In this document: piece by piece, positions 8,589-17,357 of the stretch | Position numbering within the stretch: the first letter of the stretch is position 1 | Layout of the letters: every line of letters begins with the position of its first letter | NCBI GenBank assembly: GCA_964477085.1 | Contig: CAYZDF010000013.1 | Span: 1-53,815 of the forward strand | DNA: 53,815 nucleotides | Direction: 5' to 3' | From: Dichloromethanomonas sp964477085 | GTDB taxonomy: Bacteria > Bacillota > Desulfitobacteriia > Desulfitobacteriales > Syntrophobotulaceae | Made by a program: the position numbers and the translations under genes | The notes under the pieces: model-generated | Seen by the model: only the letters and a program-made list of their open reading frames with translations | What the model was told of the DNA's origin: nothing | Databases searched by the model: none

Positions 8589-9422
8589 ATGGATATCATA
8601 AAAATGCATGGTCTGGGAAATGATTTTATTTGCCTGGATCATTTTCTTTTCCCATCCGAAATAGATTATGCTGAGACAGCCCGTCGACTTTGCCACAGAC
8701 AATTTGGCATTGGTGGAGATGGTCTGATCGTTATTCTTTCTTCTCAGAAAGCAGACGCTAAAATGAGAATTTTTAATCCAGACGGTTCTGAACCTGAAAT
8801 GTGTGGCAATGGGATCCGCTGCTTTGCCAAATACGTTTATGATACAGGTTACATAAAAAAGAATTGCCTTACCGTGGAGACTTTGGCAGGTATTCTTTCC
8901 GTAGAACTGGAGACGGATAACAACGGAGTCCGGGGTGTCACGGTTAATATGGGTGAGCCTCATCTTAACCCTGCTGATATTCCGGTTATCGCTGACAGCG
9001 ATATTGTTGTGGAAAAAGACATTGAAGCAGGGGGTCATAAATTTTTCTTTACGGCTGTATCAATGGGCAACCCACATTGTGTCATATTCGTTAAAGATTT
9101 AGAGAGACTGGAATTTGACATAGTGGGCCCAGCCATTGAAAAGCACCCGCTATTTCCCCGAAAAACAAATGTCGAATTTGTACGGGTCGATAACCAGAAC
9201 GAGATTACAGTAAAAGTATGGGAGCGGGGAGCTGGACCTACATTAGCTTGTGGGACTGGCGCGTGTGCGTCTGTGGTTGCTGCTGTACTGGAAGGCCGGA
9301 CGGAACGGAAGGTTACTGTTCATTTGCCAGGTGGAGATCTGTTTGTTGAATGGATTGAGGATAATCGGGTACTGATGACCGGCCCGGCAGCTTATGTTTT
9401 CCGAGCCACCCTATTGGAGTAG
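8589..9422 (+). CDS. dapF: Diaminopimelate epimerase
   Basis: Interconverts LL- and meso-diaminopimelate for lysine and peptidoglycan synthesis, without a cofactor, using two cysteines. Both are visible: Cys72 in EPEMCGNGIRC and Cys221 in LACGTGACAS. The N-terminus MDIIKMHGLGNDF is standard and 277 aa is the usual length. SD GAAAGGGGG (8573-8581) lies seven bases before ATG. dapL follows 87 bases downstream on the same strand, so the two steps around LL-DAP are encoded together. Confidence 0.96.
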   Translation: MDIIKMHGLGNDFICLDHFLFPSEIDYAETARRLCHRQFGIGGDGLIVILSSQKADAKMRIFNPDGSEPEMCGNGIRCFAKYVYDTGYIKKNCLTVETLAGILSVELETDNNGVRGVTVNMGEPHLNPADIPVIADSDIVVEKDIEAGGHKFFFTAVSMGNPHCVIFVKDLERLEFDIVGPAIEKHPLFPRKTNVEFVRVDNQNEITVKVWERGAGPTLACGTGACASVVAAVLEGRTERKVTVHLPGGDLFVEWIEDNRVLMTGPAAYVFRATLLE

Positions 9423-9509
9423 GCTATGCTTAGTTTAATAATAGGTGGCAAATAAAACGTATTATCACAATATTAAAATACTATCTAAATAAGGGGGATT
9501 GTTTGAGTA

Positions 9510-10742
9510 ATGGCATTTGTGAATGAGAATTACTTGAAACTACCGGGAAGCTATCTTTTTTCAGAAATTGCAAGAAGAATCAGTGAGTTTAAAGAACAAA
9601 ACCCAGAAGCAGATATTATCCGCATGGGTATTGGGGATGTTACTCGTCCTCTGCCACCTGCGGTAATAGAAGCTATGCACAAAGCAGTCGATGAAATGAG
9701 TCAGCCCGAGACCTTCAGAGGATATGGACCCGAACAAGGTTATCGTTTTCTGGCGGAAAAGATTATAGAAAATGATTTTGCACCTTTAGGTATCAAACTG
9801 AGCGTTGACGAAGTGTTTGTCAGTGACGGTGCAAAGACTGATACAGCTAATTTCCAGGAATTATTTGGTGTCAATAATATCCTGGCAGTAACTGATCCGG
9901 TATACCCGGTTTATGTCGACAGTAACGTAATGGCCGGGCGTACCGGTGACTTTAATGAAAAAGGACAATTTAATCATATCGTTTACCTTAAGTGCAACGA
10001 AGAAAATGGCATGAAACCCGCCCTGCCCTCCGCGAGAGTTGATATGATCTACTTATGCTATCCTAATAATCCTACTGGTATGACACTTTCCAAGGAAGAA
10101 TTAAAACAGTGGGTCGATTATGCCAGAGAGAATAAATCTATCATTCTGTTTGATGCGGCCTACGAAGGATTTATCAGGGAAGAAGGCGTACCTCATAGCA
10201 TCTTTGAAATAGAGGGTGCTCGGGAGGTAGCGGTGGAATTCAGAAGTTTTTCCAAAACAGCAGGATTCACGGGAACGAGATGTGCTTATACCATTGTCCC
10301 CAAAGAAGCTGTCGTCTACGATTCCAAGGGTGGAACTCACAGCCTGAATAAACTATGGCTCAGACGGCAAACCACTAAATTTAACGGTGCATCCTATCCT
10401 GTTCAGGCGGGGGCTGCTGCGGTGTTTTCTGAAGAAGGAAAGAAACAAGTTAAGGAAACCATTGATTACTACATGGAAAACGCCAGTATTATCAAAAAAG
10501 GTCTGGAGGAAGCCGGGTATAAAGTCTTTGGAGGGGTTAATGCTCCTTATATCTGGTTTAAGACACCAAACAACATGCCTTCCTGGGATTTCTTCGACAA
10601 ATTGATGAAAGAAGCCCATGTTGTCGGGACACCAGGAGCGGGCTTTGGTGCCAGCGGTGAAGGTTATTTCAGATTAACTGCCTTTAGTACCCGAGAAAAC
10701 ACCGTAAGGGCGATTGAAAAAATCAAAACGAAAATGGCTTAA
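9510..10742 (+). CDS. dapL: LL-diaminopimelate aminotransferase
   Basis: PLP aminotransferase converting tetrahydrodipicolinate directly to LL-DAP, bypassing the acylated DapD/C/E route. The Schiff-base lysine is Lys249 in SFSKTAGFTG; the N-terminus MAFVNENYLKLPGSYLF and the motif MGIGDVTRPLP identify DapL against other class I aminotransferases. 410 aa is the expected length. AAGGGGG at 9491-9497 is somewhat distant (12 bases) from the ATG. Pairing with dapF supports the assignment. A strong terminator follows. Confidence 0.95.
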   Translation: MAFVNENYLKLPGSYLFSEIARRISEFKEQNPEADIIRMGIGDVTRPLPPAVIEAMHKAVDEMSQPETFRGYGPEQGYRFLAEKIIENDFAPLGIKLSVDEVFVSDGAKTDTANFQELFGVNNILAVTDPVYPVYVDSNVMAGRTGDFNEKGQFNHIVYLKCNEENGMKPALPSARVDMIYLCYPNNPTGMTLSKEELKQWVDYARENKSIILFDAAYEGFIREEGVPHSIFEIEGAREVAVEFRSFSKTAGFTGTRCAYTIVPKEAVVYDSKGGTHSLNKLWLRRQTTKFNGASYPVQAGAAAVFSEEGKKQVKETIDYYMENASIIKKGLEEAGYKVFGGVNAPYIWFKTPNNMPSWDFFDKLMKEAHVVGTPGAGFGASGEGYFRLTAFSTRENTVRAIEKIKTKMA

Positions 10743-10774
10743 AATAGGTATTTTTTGGTCCGTTGGATAATATA

Positions 10775-10814
10775 AAGATGCGTAACATATAGTGTTACGC
10801 ATCTTGCTTTTTCT
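10775..10814 (+). terminator. Rho-independent terminator after dapL
   Basis: AAGATGCGTAACA (10775-10787) pairs perfectly with TGTTACGCATCTT (10793-10805) around a five-base loop, followed by GCTTTTTCT. Confidence 0.93.
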
Positions 10815-10867
10815 ATTAGCCTGTCAATCTTGTCAGAGTTGTATGTAAGTAATCGCAGTTTTAGACG

Positions 10868-10895
10868 TTGCAAAATATTTCTGACATAGTACAAT
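10868..10895 (+). promoter_or_regulatory. Possible promoter for the yicC-remA-gmk operon
   Basis: TTGCAA at 10868-10873, 16-base spacer, TACAAT at 10890-10895, located after the dapL terminator and ~37 bases before yicC. A second possible -10 (TATTAT, 10898-10903) overlaps the region. Matches are moderate. Confidence 0.35.
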
Positions 10896-10932
10896 GCTAT
10901 TATACTAATGGAAATAAAAGGAGTCGGTACAT

Positions 10933-11811
10933 TTGGCATATAGCATGACTGGATTTGGACGTGGAGAAACAAGCGGGCAGGGGTATCACTTTTCTATAGA
11001 GATGAAATCCGTAAACCATCGTTTCTCAGAGATTGTTGTTAAGTTACCCAGATATCTTAATGTTTTGGAAGAAAGTATCCGCAAGGTTATACAGGAGCGG
11101 GTCAATCGCGGACGGATCGAAGTATACGTCAATGTTAAGGAAACGGAAGAAAAAAAGAGATTGGTTAAGGTTGACAAAGAATTAACGCTGTCGTATGATA
11201 ATTCTTTGAAGGAACTGGCACAATCGCTAAATACAGCCTATATTACTGATATTTACCGTCTTGTGTCCCTTCCCGAAGTGCTTAGTGTTGAAGATGAAGA
11301 GGTCGATACGGAAGCCTTATGGCCGGTGGTGGAATCGGCCGTCCGCACTGCACTCGACCAGCTTCTGCAGATGCGTGGCGCGGAAGGTGAAAGGCTTTTA
11401 AAAGATCTGGAAGATCGGGTGAATTATCTCTATAGCTTTACTGAGCAGGTTGAAGAAAGAGCGTCTGAAGTCGTTTCCGAATATCAGGATAGACTTAAAG
11501 AGCGTTTGTCCGTACTTCTGGGTGATACATCCATTGACGAGACTCGATTTACGATGGAGGTAGCCCTATTGGCTGACAGGGCTTCCATCGTAGAAGAGAT
11601 CGTCAGGTTAAAAAGCCACCTTGACGAATTTAATAAAACGCTTCAATCTTCGGATTCAATAGGCCGGAAACTGGACTTTCTTGTCCAGGAAATGAACAGA
11701 GAGATCAATACGATTGGCTCAAAAGCCAATGACCTGATTATTTCCCGTTTGGTCGTAGAGGCCAAAAGTGAATTAGAAAAAATAAGGGAACAAATTCAGA
11801 ATATCGAATAA
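10933..11811 (+). CDS. yicC: YicC/YloC family endoribonuclease
   Basis: Conserved protein with the YicC N-terminal domain (N-terminal MTGFGRGE) and the C-terminal DUF1732 segment QEMNREINTIGSKAND. Family members act as endoribonucleases in E. coli and B. subtilis; the targets here are unknown. 292 aa is the normal length. The start is TTG at 10933 after AAAAGGAG (10916-10923). It is first gene of the remA-gmk-rpoZ-coaBC block, the standard Firmicute order, and lies 18 bases before remA. Confidence 0.93.
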   Translation: MAYSMTGFGRGETSGQGYHFSIEMKSVNHRFSEIVVKLPRYLNVLEESIRKVIQERVNRGRIEVYVNVKETEEKKRLVKVDKELTLSYDNSLKELAQSLNTAYITDIYRLVSLPEVLSVEDEEVDTEALWPVVESAVRTALDQLLQMRGAEGERLLKDLEDRVNYLYSFTEQVEERASEVVSEYQDRLKERLSVLLGDTSIDETRFTMEVALLADRASIVEEIVRLKSHLDEFNKTLQSSDSIGRKLDFLVQEMNREINTIGSKANDLIISRLVVEAKSELEKIREQIQNIE

Positions 11812-11829
11812 ATAATGGGAGGGAACGTT

Positions 11830-12099
11830 ATGGATATTAAGCTTATTAACATCGGTTTTGGGAACATCGTTTCGGCTAATCGCATTGTTGCAATCGTTAG
11901 TCCTGAATCCGCTCCAATCAAAAGAATTATCCAAGAAGCACGTGATCAAGGGATGCTGATCGACGCTACATATGGAAGAAGAACTAGAGCCGTTATTATG
12001 TGTGATAGTCATCATGTTATTCTATCAGCTGTTCAGCCTGAAACTGTGGCACACCGCCTAACAGCAAAAGAATCCAGCAATGAGGATCCTACTGACTAA
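11830..12099 (+). CDS. remA: RemA family regulator (DUF370)
   Basis: Small DNA-binding protein of the RemA family, which in B. subtilis activates biofilm matrix and osmoprotection genes. The sequence from IKLINIGFGNIVSANR through SAVQPETVAHRL matches the family closely. The start was placed at ATG 11830 (89 aa, the B. subtilis length) because GGGAGG at 11818-11823 is correctly spaced; the ATG at 11815 would add five residues and overlap the ribosome site. Follows yicC, precedes gmk. Confidence 0.92.
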   Translation: MDIKLINIGFGNIVSANRIVAIVSPESAPIKRIIQEARDQGMLIDATYGRRTRAVIMCDSHHVILSAVQPETVAHRLTAKESSNEDPTD

Positions 12100-12140
12100 A
12101 TAATATTGCTCTTTGCCATCCATGGTATCGGCTGCTCCTT

Positions 12141-12210
12141 GGCATCGCCACACTCGTGAGGCATGCCCCGCGCATCCATGGGCGTTTCAGAAATAGGCCA
12201 TTCCGTGGCC
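12141..12210 (+). other. Structured leader between remA and gmk
   Basis: Two short hairpins precede gmk: GGCAT (12141-12145) with ATGCC (12163-12167), and GGCCA (12196-12200) with TGGCC (12206-12210). The second ends four bases before the gmk ribosome site. The stretch is visibly richer in GC than its surroundings. No known riboswitch was recognised. Confidence 0.35.
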
Positions 12211-12225
12211 GTCAGGAGGATTAAG

Positions 12226-12828
12226 GTGGTAAGCAACAAAGGAATGCTGGTTGTGGTTTCCGGTCCCGCTGGAGTTGGTAAAGGAACAATATGCCGAGCA
12301 CTTTTTCAGCAATGGTCAGGGCTGGAGTATTCTGTTTCTGTGACCACCAGAAGTGCAAGGCCAGGAGAAACGGAAGGAAAGGAATATTATTTCCGTTCCA
12401 GGGAAGAATTCACACAAATGATAGAGAATAACGAGTTCCTGGAGTGGGCCGAATTTTGTGGAAACTTGTATGGAACTCCTCGATTTCATGTCGAGAATGT
12501 ATTGATAAAATCCAAATCGATATTATTGGAAATTGATATACAAGGTGCCAAACAGGTTAAACAGCAATTCCCTGATGGGGTTTTCATTTTTATTGTACCA
12601 CCATCTTTGGATGCTCTTTCCAAAAGACTGCATGGCAGAGGAACTGAAACTGAAGAGGTTATTCAGCGCAGGCTGGCAAAGGCGGTACAAGAGCTGGACA
12701 ATATCTTAGATTACGACTACGTGGTTGAAAATGATAAAGTAAATGTAGCGGTGGAAAAACTAAAGAGTATTATAATAGCAGAAAACTGCAAAGTAAGAAG
12801 AAAGCATTTCTCTTTGAAGGAGGAATAG
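12226..12828 (+). CDS. gmk: Guanylate kinase
   Basis: Phosphorylates GMP to GDP with ATP. P-loop GPAGVGKGT occurs near residue 12, the GMP-binding region is SVTTRSARPGE and GKEYYF, and the tail VVENDKVNVAVEKL is typical. The start is GTG 12226, six bases after AGGAGGA (12214-12220), giving 200 aa, the family length. An open frame extends to an ATG at 12163 but lacks a ribosome site and would add 21 residues with no family counterpart. rpoZ begins two bases after the stop. Confidence 0.94.
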   Translation: MVSNKGMLVVVSGPAGVGKGTICRALFQQWSGLEYSVSVTTRSARPGETEGKEYYFRSREEFTQMIENNEFLEWAEFCGNLYGTPRFHVENVLIKSKSILLEIDIQGAKQVKQQFPDGVFIFIVPPSLDALSKRLHGRGTETEEVIQRRLAKAVQELDNILDYDYVVENDKVNVAVEKLKSIIIAENCKVRRKHFSLKEE

Positions 12829-12830
12829 GA

Positions 12831-13034
12831 ATGAAGCAACCCTCATTGGATGTCCTGATGTCAAAGGTCGATAGTAAATATACGTTGGTAGTTGCTGCGG
12901 CGAAGAGAGCACGTTCCTTGATGGCTAACGCTGAGGTCGATGATTTTAAAGACATGAAACCTGTAAGTCGGGCTTTAGAGGAAATGGCAAAGGACAAATT
13001 CTGCTTTGATTATATTAAAGAAGGGAACAAATAA
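12831..13034 (+). CDS. rpoZ: RNA polymerase omega subunit
   Basis: Small RNAP subunit that binds the beta-prime C-terminus and aids assembly. The 67 residues show the family core: SKYTLVVAAAKRAR followed by KPVSRALEEMA. Its ribosome site (AAGGAGGAA, 12818-12826) lies in the 3' end of gmk, so the two are translationally close. Its stop overlaps the coaBC start by one base (TAATG). Standard gmk-rpoZ-coaBC order. Confidence 0.94.
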   Translation: MKQPSLDVLMSKVDSKYTLVVAAAKRARSLMANAEVDDFKDMKPVSRALEEMAKDKFCFDYIKEGNK

Positions 13035-14233
13035 TGTTGGAAGGCAAACGGATCCTCATTGGTGTATCGGGAGGGATCGCCGCCTATAAGTCGGTTGAGA
13101 TCGTCAGCCGTCTTCGGAAACTAGGCGCAGAAGTCAATGTTGTCATGACAGAAGCTGCTGCTGAATTTGTAACGCCTCTGACATTTCGCAGCATCTCTGC
13201 CAGGCCAGTGTATACACAGATGTTTGAGGAACCTAAAGTATGGAATATCGAGCATATCTCTCTTGCAGAGCAAACCGATATCGCGTTAGTGGCTCCTGCT
13301 ACGGCTAATATTTTGGCGAAAATGGCTATTGGCATCGCCGATGATTTTTTATCGACTGTACTTCTCGCTCTTCGTGTTCCGATTTTCGCAGCACCGGCGA
13401 TGAACCATGCCATGTTCCATCATCCTGCTACTCAAAAAAACCTGGAGATTCTTCGTGAGCGTGGTGTCCGTCTGATCGGCCCAGCCAGAGGATTCCAAGC
13501 CTGTGGCACCGAGGGAGATGGCAGGATGTGCGAGCCGATCGAAATAATCGGGGAGTTAGAAAAATATCTTATCGACACTCAGCTCCTCATGAAAGGGCGG
13601 AAGGTGCTGGTTACCGCAGGGGGAACACGTGAACCTTTCGATCCGGTAAGATACATTGGAAATTTTAGTTCTGGCAAGATGGGCTATGCTGTTGCCCAGG
13701 CTTTTGCGGAAGCCGGGGCTGAAGTGACACTGGTAAGTGCTCCTGCAGACCTGAAGGTCCCCGCAGGGGTTAATATCATTCGAGTTATCTCAGCTGAAGA
13801 GATGTATCAGGCCGTTTTGGACCGATATTCTGATCAGGATATTATTGTGAAAGCGGCGGCTGTTGCTGATTATCGCCCCTCCGTTGTTAAGGATCAAAAG
13901 ATGAAGAAAAAAGGTGAAAACCTTACCTTGGAGTTGATCCCCAATCCTGATATTCTTGCTAAGCTAGGGGAAATAAAACATCATCAATTCCTGGTTGGAT
14001 TTGCTGCCGAGACTGAAGATATAGTTAGAAACGGTATGGAAAAGTTAAGACGAAAGAACGCTGATATGCTGGTTGTTAATGATGTGACAGCTGAAGGTGC
14101 CGGTTTCGGAACAGACACCAATGTCGTGAGTTTTCTGTTTAAGGATGGCAGGCAAATTGATTTGGCTAAGATGAGCAAACTTGAGGTAGCAAGGGAACTG
14201 GTAAAAGAAATTGCTGCCTTGAAAGTGTTATAA
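13034..14233 (+). CDS. coaBC: Bifunctional phosphopantothenoylcysteine decarboxylase / phosphopantothenate-cysteine ligase
   Basis: Makes 4'-phosphopantetheine in CoA synthesis. N-terminal CoaC flavoprotein domain (about 1-180) has the catalytic His74 in IEHISLAEQ, the PAMNHAMF motif near 120, and the substrate-clamp ACGTEGDGRM near 155. The C-terminal CoaB domain starts around 186 with VLVTAGGTREPFDPVRYIGN and contains the KMKKKG stretch. 399 aa is the usual length. ATG overlaps the rpoZ stop. In many Firmicutes priA follows; here metK does. Confidence 0.96.
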   Translation: MLEGKRILIGVSGGIAAYKSVEIVSRLRKLGAEVNVVMTEAAAEFVTPLTFRSISARPVYTQMFEEPKVWNIEHISLAEQTDIALVAPATANILAKMAIGIADDFLSTVLLALRVPIFAAPAMNHAMFHHPATQKNLEILRERGVRLIGPARGFQACGTEGDGRMCEPIEIIGELEKYLIDTQLLMKGRKVLVTAGGTREPFDPVRYIGNFSSGKMGYAVAQAFAEAGAEVTLVSAPADLKVPAGVNIIRVISAEEMYQAVLDRYSDQDIIVKAAAVADYRPSVVKDQKMKKKGENLTLELIPNPDILAKLGEIKHHQFLVGFAAETEDIVRNGMEKLRRKNADMLVVNDVTAEGAGFGTDTNVVSFLFKDGRQIDLAKMSKLEVARELVKEIAALKVL

Positions 14234-14246
14234 AGGAGTGATGACG

Positions 14247-15428
14247 GTGACCTATAAATTGTTTACTTCTGAGTCTGTGACAGAAGGGCATCCCGATAAG
14301 ATTTGTGATCAGATTTCCGATGCGATTCTGGATTCCGTATTAAAGGAAGATAAAGAAGGCAGGGTAGCCTGTGAGACTGTAGTAACCACAGGGTTAGTCC
14401 TGGTCAGCGGGGAGATCACCACCAATTGTTATGTCGATATTCCCAAGGTTGTCAGGGATACTATCAGACAGATTGGCTATTCACGCGCTAAATATGGGTT
14501 TGATGCAGATACGTGTGCGGTTCTCACATCAATCGGGGAACAATCCACGGATATTGCTTTGGGAGTAAATAAAGCACTTGAAGTCAGAAACTCCAGTGAT
14601 GAAGTTGAAGAACTTGGTGCTGGTGACCAGGGAATGATGTTCGGTTATGCGACCAATGAAACGGAGAGCTACATGCCTGTTCCAATTGATTTGGCACATA
14701 AATTAGCACGAAGATTAGCAGAAGTCCGTAAATCGGATATGCTTGACTACTTAAGACCCGATGGTAAGACCCAGGTTACTGTTGAGTACCGAGATGGCAA
14801 ACCGGTTCGAGTCGATACTATTGTTATTTCAGCTCAGCATCATCCAGAAGTTTCTCAGGAACAAATCCGCGGAGACATCTTGGAAAACATCGTAATGCCC
14901 ATCGTTTCTCCCGCTATGCTGGATGTTAATACGCGTTACTTCATCAATCCTACGGGAAGATTTGTAATCGGAGGACCCCAAGGGGATGCAGGCTTGACCG
15001 GGCGTAAGATTATAGTGGATACATACGGTGGAATGTCTCGTCATGGCGGGGGGGCTTTCTCCGGTAAAGACCCCACAAAAGTAGACCGCTCAGGGGCATA
15101 TGCAGCACGCTATGTGGCGAAAAACGTAGTTGCCGCAGGGTTAGCTGACCGCTGTGAAATACAATTAGCGTATGCTATTGGTGTGGCACACCCCGTGTCT
15201 ATTGCCGTAGAAACATTTGGTACTGCCAAAATCAGTGAGGAAAAGATTTCTCAGTTGGTCAGGGAGACATTTGACCTCCGACCTGCAGGTATCATTAAGT
15301 CACTGGATCTGCGCAGACCAATCTACCAAAAGACGGCGGCCTACGGTCATTTTGGCCGAACTGATCTGGATCTTCCCTGGGAAAGACTGGATAAAGTTGA
15401 AACCTTAAAGCAATTGAAATCTAGATAA
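14247..15428 (+). CDS. metK: S-adenosylmethionine synthetase
   Basis: Forms SAM from methionine and ATP. Signature sequences: SESVTEGHPDK at the N-terminus, the GAGDQGMMFGYATNE hexapeptide region, and the P-loop-like GGGAFSGKDPTKVDRS. AAAGGAG at 14232-14238 is best placed for the GTG at 14247 (393 aa); earlier in-frame GTG 14238 and ATG 14241 overlap or touch that site. It lies 13 bases after coaBC and probably belongs to the same transcript, so no SAM riboswitch was expected or seen. Confidence 0.95.
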   Translation: MTYKLFTSESVTEGHPDKICDQISDAILDSVLKEDKEGRVACETVVTTGLVLVSGEITTNCYVDIPKVVRDTIRQIGYSRAKYGFDADTCAVLTSIGEQSTDIALGVNKALEVRNSSDEVEELGAGDQGMMFGYATNETESYMPVPIDLAHKLARRLAEVRKSDMLDYLRPDGKTQVTVEYRDGKPVRVDTIVISAQHHPEVSQEQIRGDILENIVMPIVSPAMLDVNTRYFINPTGRFVIGGPQGDAGLTGRKIIVDTYGGMSRHGGGAFSGKDPTKVDRSGAYAARYVAKNVVAAGLADRCEIQLAYAIGVAHPVSIAVETFGTAKISEEKISQLVRETFDLRPAGIIKSLDLRRPIYQKTAAYGHFGRTDLDLPWERLDKVETLKQLKSR

Positions 15429-15453
15429 ATAATTTAGGCAGGAGGATGATCCG

Positions 15454-16713
15454 ATGTCTCGTGATGAGTTGATGAATGGTTTGCAGAGAACAGTGGAACA
15501 AGTTTTAAAGGCTCCTTACTACAAGAAGAAATTAGCTAAAGTAGGGGTATTTTATCCGGGAGATATCCAGACCTTGGATGATTTTCACAAAATACCTTTA
15601 ACTGAAAAGGAAGACCTCAGACAAAACTATCCGTTTGGATTATTTGCTGAACCAATGGAGAAGATCGTCCGTGTTCATGCTTCCTCAGGCACGACCGGTA
15701 AACCTACTGTTGTTGGCTATACGCGAGAAGACATCAAACTTTGGGCTAAGATTGTCGCCAATGGTTTGAGAAGAGTTGGGGTGACTTCCAATGACGTCGT
15801 GCATATCGCCTATGGTTATGGTCTGTTTACAGGCGGAATGGGTCTGCATTATGGTTGTGAAGAACTTGGAGCGATGGCTATACCCATCTCTGGTGGCAAT
15901 ACCCAACGTCAGCTCATGATTATGCGAGACTTTGGCAGCACAGTCCTCTGCTGTACACCTTCTTATGCTCTTTATCTTGCTGAAAGCTTGGAAGAGGCAG
16001 GTATTTCCAAGGATGAATTGAAACTAAGAGTCGGTGTGTTTGGGGCAGAACCCTGGACAGATAAAATGCGGGATGAAATCGAAGCAAGGCTAGGGATCAG
16101 GGCTGTTGATATCTACGGACTCAGTGAGATTATGGGACCCGGTGTTTCCATGGAGTGCATGAAGTGTAATGGTTTACACATCGATGAGCACTTCTACCCA
16201 GAAATCTTGGACAAAGACGGAAATGCTCTTCCTGAAGGGGAGCCAGGAGAATTGGTTCTGACCAGTCTCGGAAAGATGGGCTTCCCTGTCCTTCGATATA
16301 GAACAAAGGATCTAACCAGCATCTCCTATGGGACCTGTGTTTGTGGGCATACTGGTTGGACGATGAATAGAATTTCCGGCAGAGTAGACGATATGCTCAT
16401 CATCAGGGGCGTCAACGTCTTCCCGAGCCAAATTGAAGAAGCAATACTGTCTGTAGGCGGAATTGAACCACACTATCTGATTATCGTGGATCGGGTAGGT
16501 AATCTGGATACGCTGGAAGTCTTAGTTGAAGTTGGTCCAGGCAGCTTCACTGACGAAATCAGACAGCTAGAACAACTCCAGGAAAGAATGCAAAATCGTA
16601 TTGAGGATATAACCGGTATTTCAGTTCGGGTTCGTCTGGTTGAGCCTAAGAGTATACCCCGGAGTGAAGGTAAGGCTAAACGGGTAGAGGATAAACGTAA
16701 AGAAAAAATGTAA
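15454..16713 (+). CDS. paaK: Phenylacetate-CoA ligase family protein
   Basis: Adenylate-forming ligase that would activate an aryl acid (phenylacetate or similar) to its CoA thioester. The AMP-binding P-loop SSGTTGKPTVVGYT lies near residues 75-88 and the A5-type motif YGLSEIMGPG near 225. A cysteine set (CMKCNGLH; CVCGHTGW) matches the zinc-carrying members of the family. 419 aa fits the short PaaK class. GGCAGGAGG precedes ATG. The ACT-domain gene that follows is a frequent partner in Clostridia. The true acid substrate is not determinable. Confidence 0.88.
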   Translation: MSRDELMNGLQRTVEQVLKAPYYKKKLAKVGVFYPGDIQTLDDFHKIPLTEKEDLRQNYPFGLFAEPMEKIVRVHASSGTTGKPTVVGYTREDIKLWAKIVANGLRRVGVTSNDVVHIAYGYGLFTGGMGLHYGCEELGAMAIPISGGNTQRQLMIMRDFGSTVLCCTPSYALYLAESLEEAGISKDELKLRVGVFGAEPWTDKMRDEIEARLGIRAVDIYGLSEIMGPGVSMECMKCNGLHIDEHFYPEILDKDGNALPEGEPGELVLTSLGKMGFPVLRYRTKDLTSISYGTCVCGHTGWTMNRISGRVDDMLIIRGVNVFPSQIEEAILSVGGIEPHYLIIVDRVGNLDTLEVLVEVGPGSFTDEIRQLEQLQERMQNRIEDITGISVRVRLVEPKSIPRSEGKAKRVEDKRKEKM

Positions 16714-16829
16714 TAAATGATATACTCGCAATGTTGTAATGCAGGAAATACTGAATGCATATCGTATATTATTTCAGTAGAATCTCTAATTGTTCTTCTG
16801 ATATAAAAAAATAATAAGGGGGAAGAACT

Positions 16830-17225
16830 ATGCTGCAGTTATCTATTTTTCTAGAGAATGCTAAAGGTCGTTTAGCTCATGTGCTTAATCTTTTAGCTGA
16901 ACTCAATGTCAATATCAGAGCACTTTCACTTGCGGATACAAAAGATTATGGTGTACTTAGAATTATTGTTGAAAATGCAGAGGAAGTTGCTGAAAAACTT
17001 AAGGAGCGGAATTGCGTTCTCAAGCTTACCCCTGTATGGATCCTAAATGTTCCGGATCGTCCAGGTGGTCTTGCAGAAGTACTAGATGAGCTTGTTGGTG
17101 AAGGAGTAATCGTAGAATATATGTATGCCTTTGTCAAAAAAACCAATGAACAAGCTCAGGTGGTTTTGAGGGTAAGGGATGCAGAAATTATGCAAGCTGC
17201 CATCAAAAAACTGAATCTTGAATAG
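16830..17225 (+). CDS. Tandem ACT-domain protein
   Basis: The 131-residue protein consists of two ACT folds in tandem (about 1-68 and 69-131): the first begins LSIFLENAKGRLAHVLNLL, the second WILNVPDRPGGLAEVLDEL. ACT domains bind amino acids or similar ligands and control partner enzymes. Being paired with paaK suggests it senses an aromatic amino acid or its product and modulates aryl-CoA formation; this is inference. AAGGGGGAAG precedes ATG. A strong terminator follows. Confidence 0.85.
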   Translation: MLQLSIFLENAKGRLAHVLNLLAELNVNIRALSLADTKDYGVLRIIVENAEEVAEKLKERNCVLKLTPVWILNVPDRPGGLAEVLDELVGEGVIVEYMYAFVKKTNEQAQVVLRVRDAEIMQAAIKKLNLE

Positions 17226-17237
17226 TCTTTTCCAAGT

Positions 17238-17274
17238 AATGAGCTGTCTCAGTCCTGAGGCGGCTCATTTTTTA
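17238..17274 (+). terminator. Rho-independent terminator after the ACT gene
   Basis: A 13-pair stem with two G-T wobbles (ATGAGCTGTCTCA with TGAGGCGGCTCAT) around the loop GTCC, followed by six T. Confidence 0.92.
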
Positions 17275-17357
17275 TACAGATCTATTGGATTAAAAGGCGG
17301 ACGAATAATCCATTCAATTAAAAAGGACAATAGTAGTAATAGATAAAGGAGATAATA

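Noticed and set aside
12163..12225. N-terminal extension of guanylate kinase
   Set aside because: No ribosome site at ATG 12163, no family counterpart, and a strong site sits before GTG 12226.
14100..14246. SAM riboswitch upstream of metK
   Set aside because: metK begins 13 bases after coaBC; there is no room for the aptamer and no recognisable fold.
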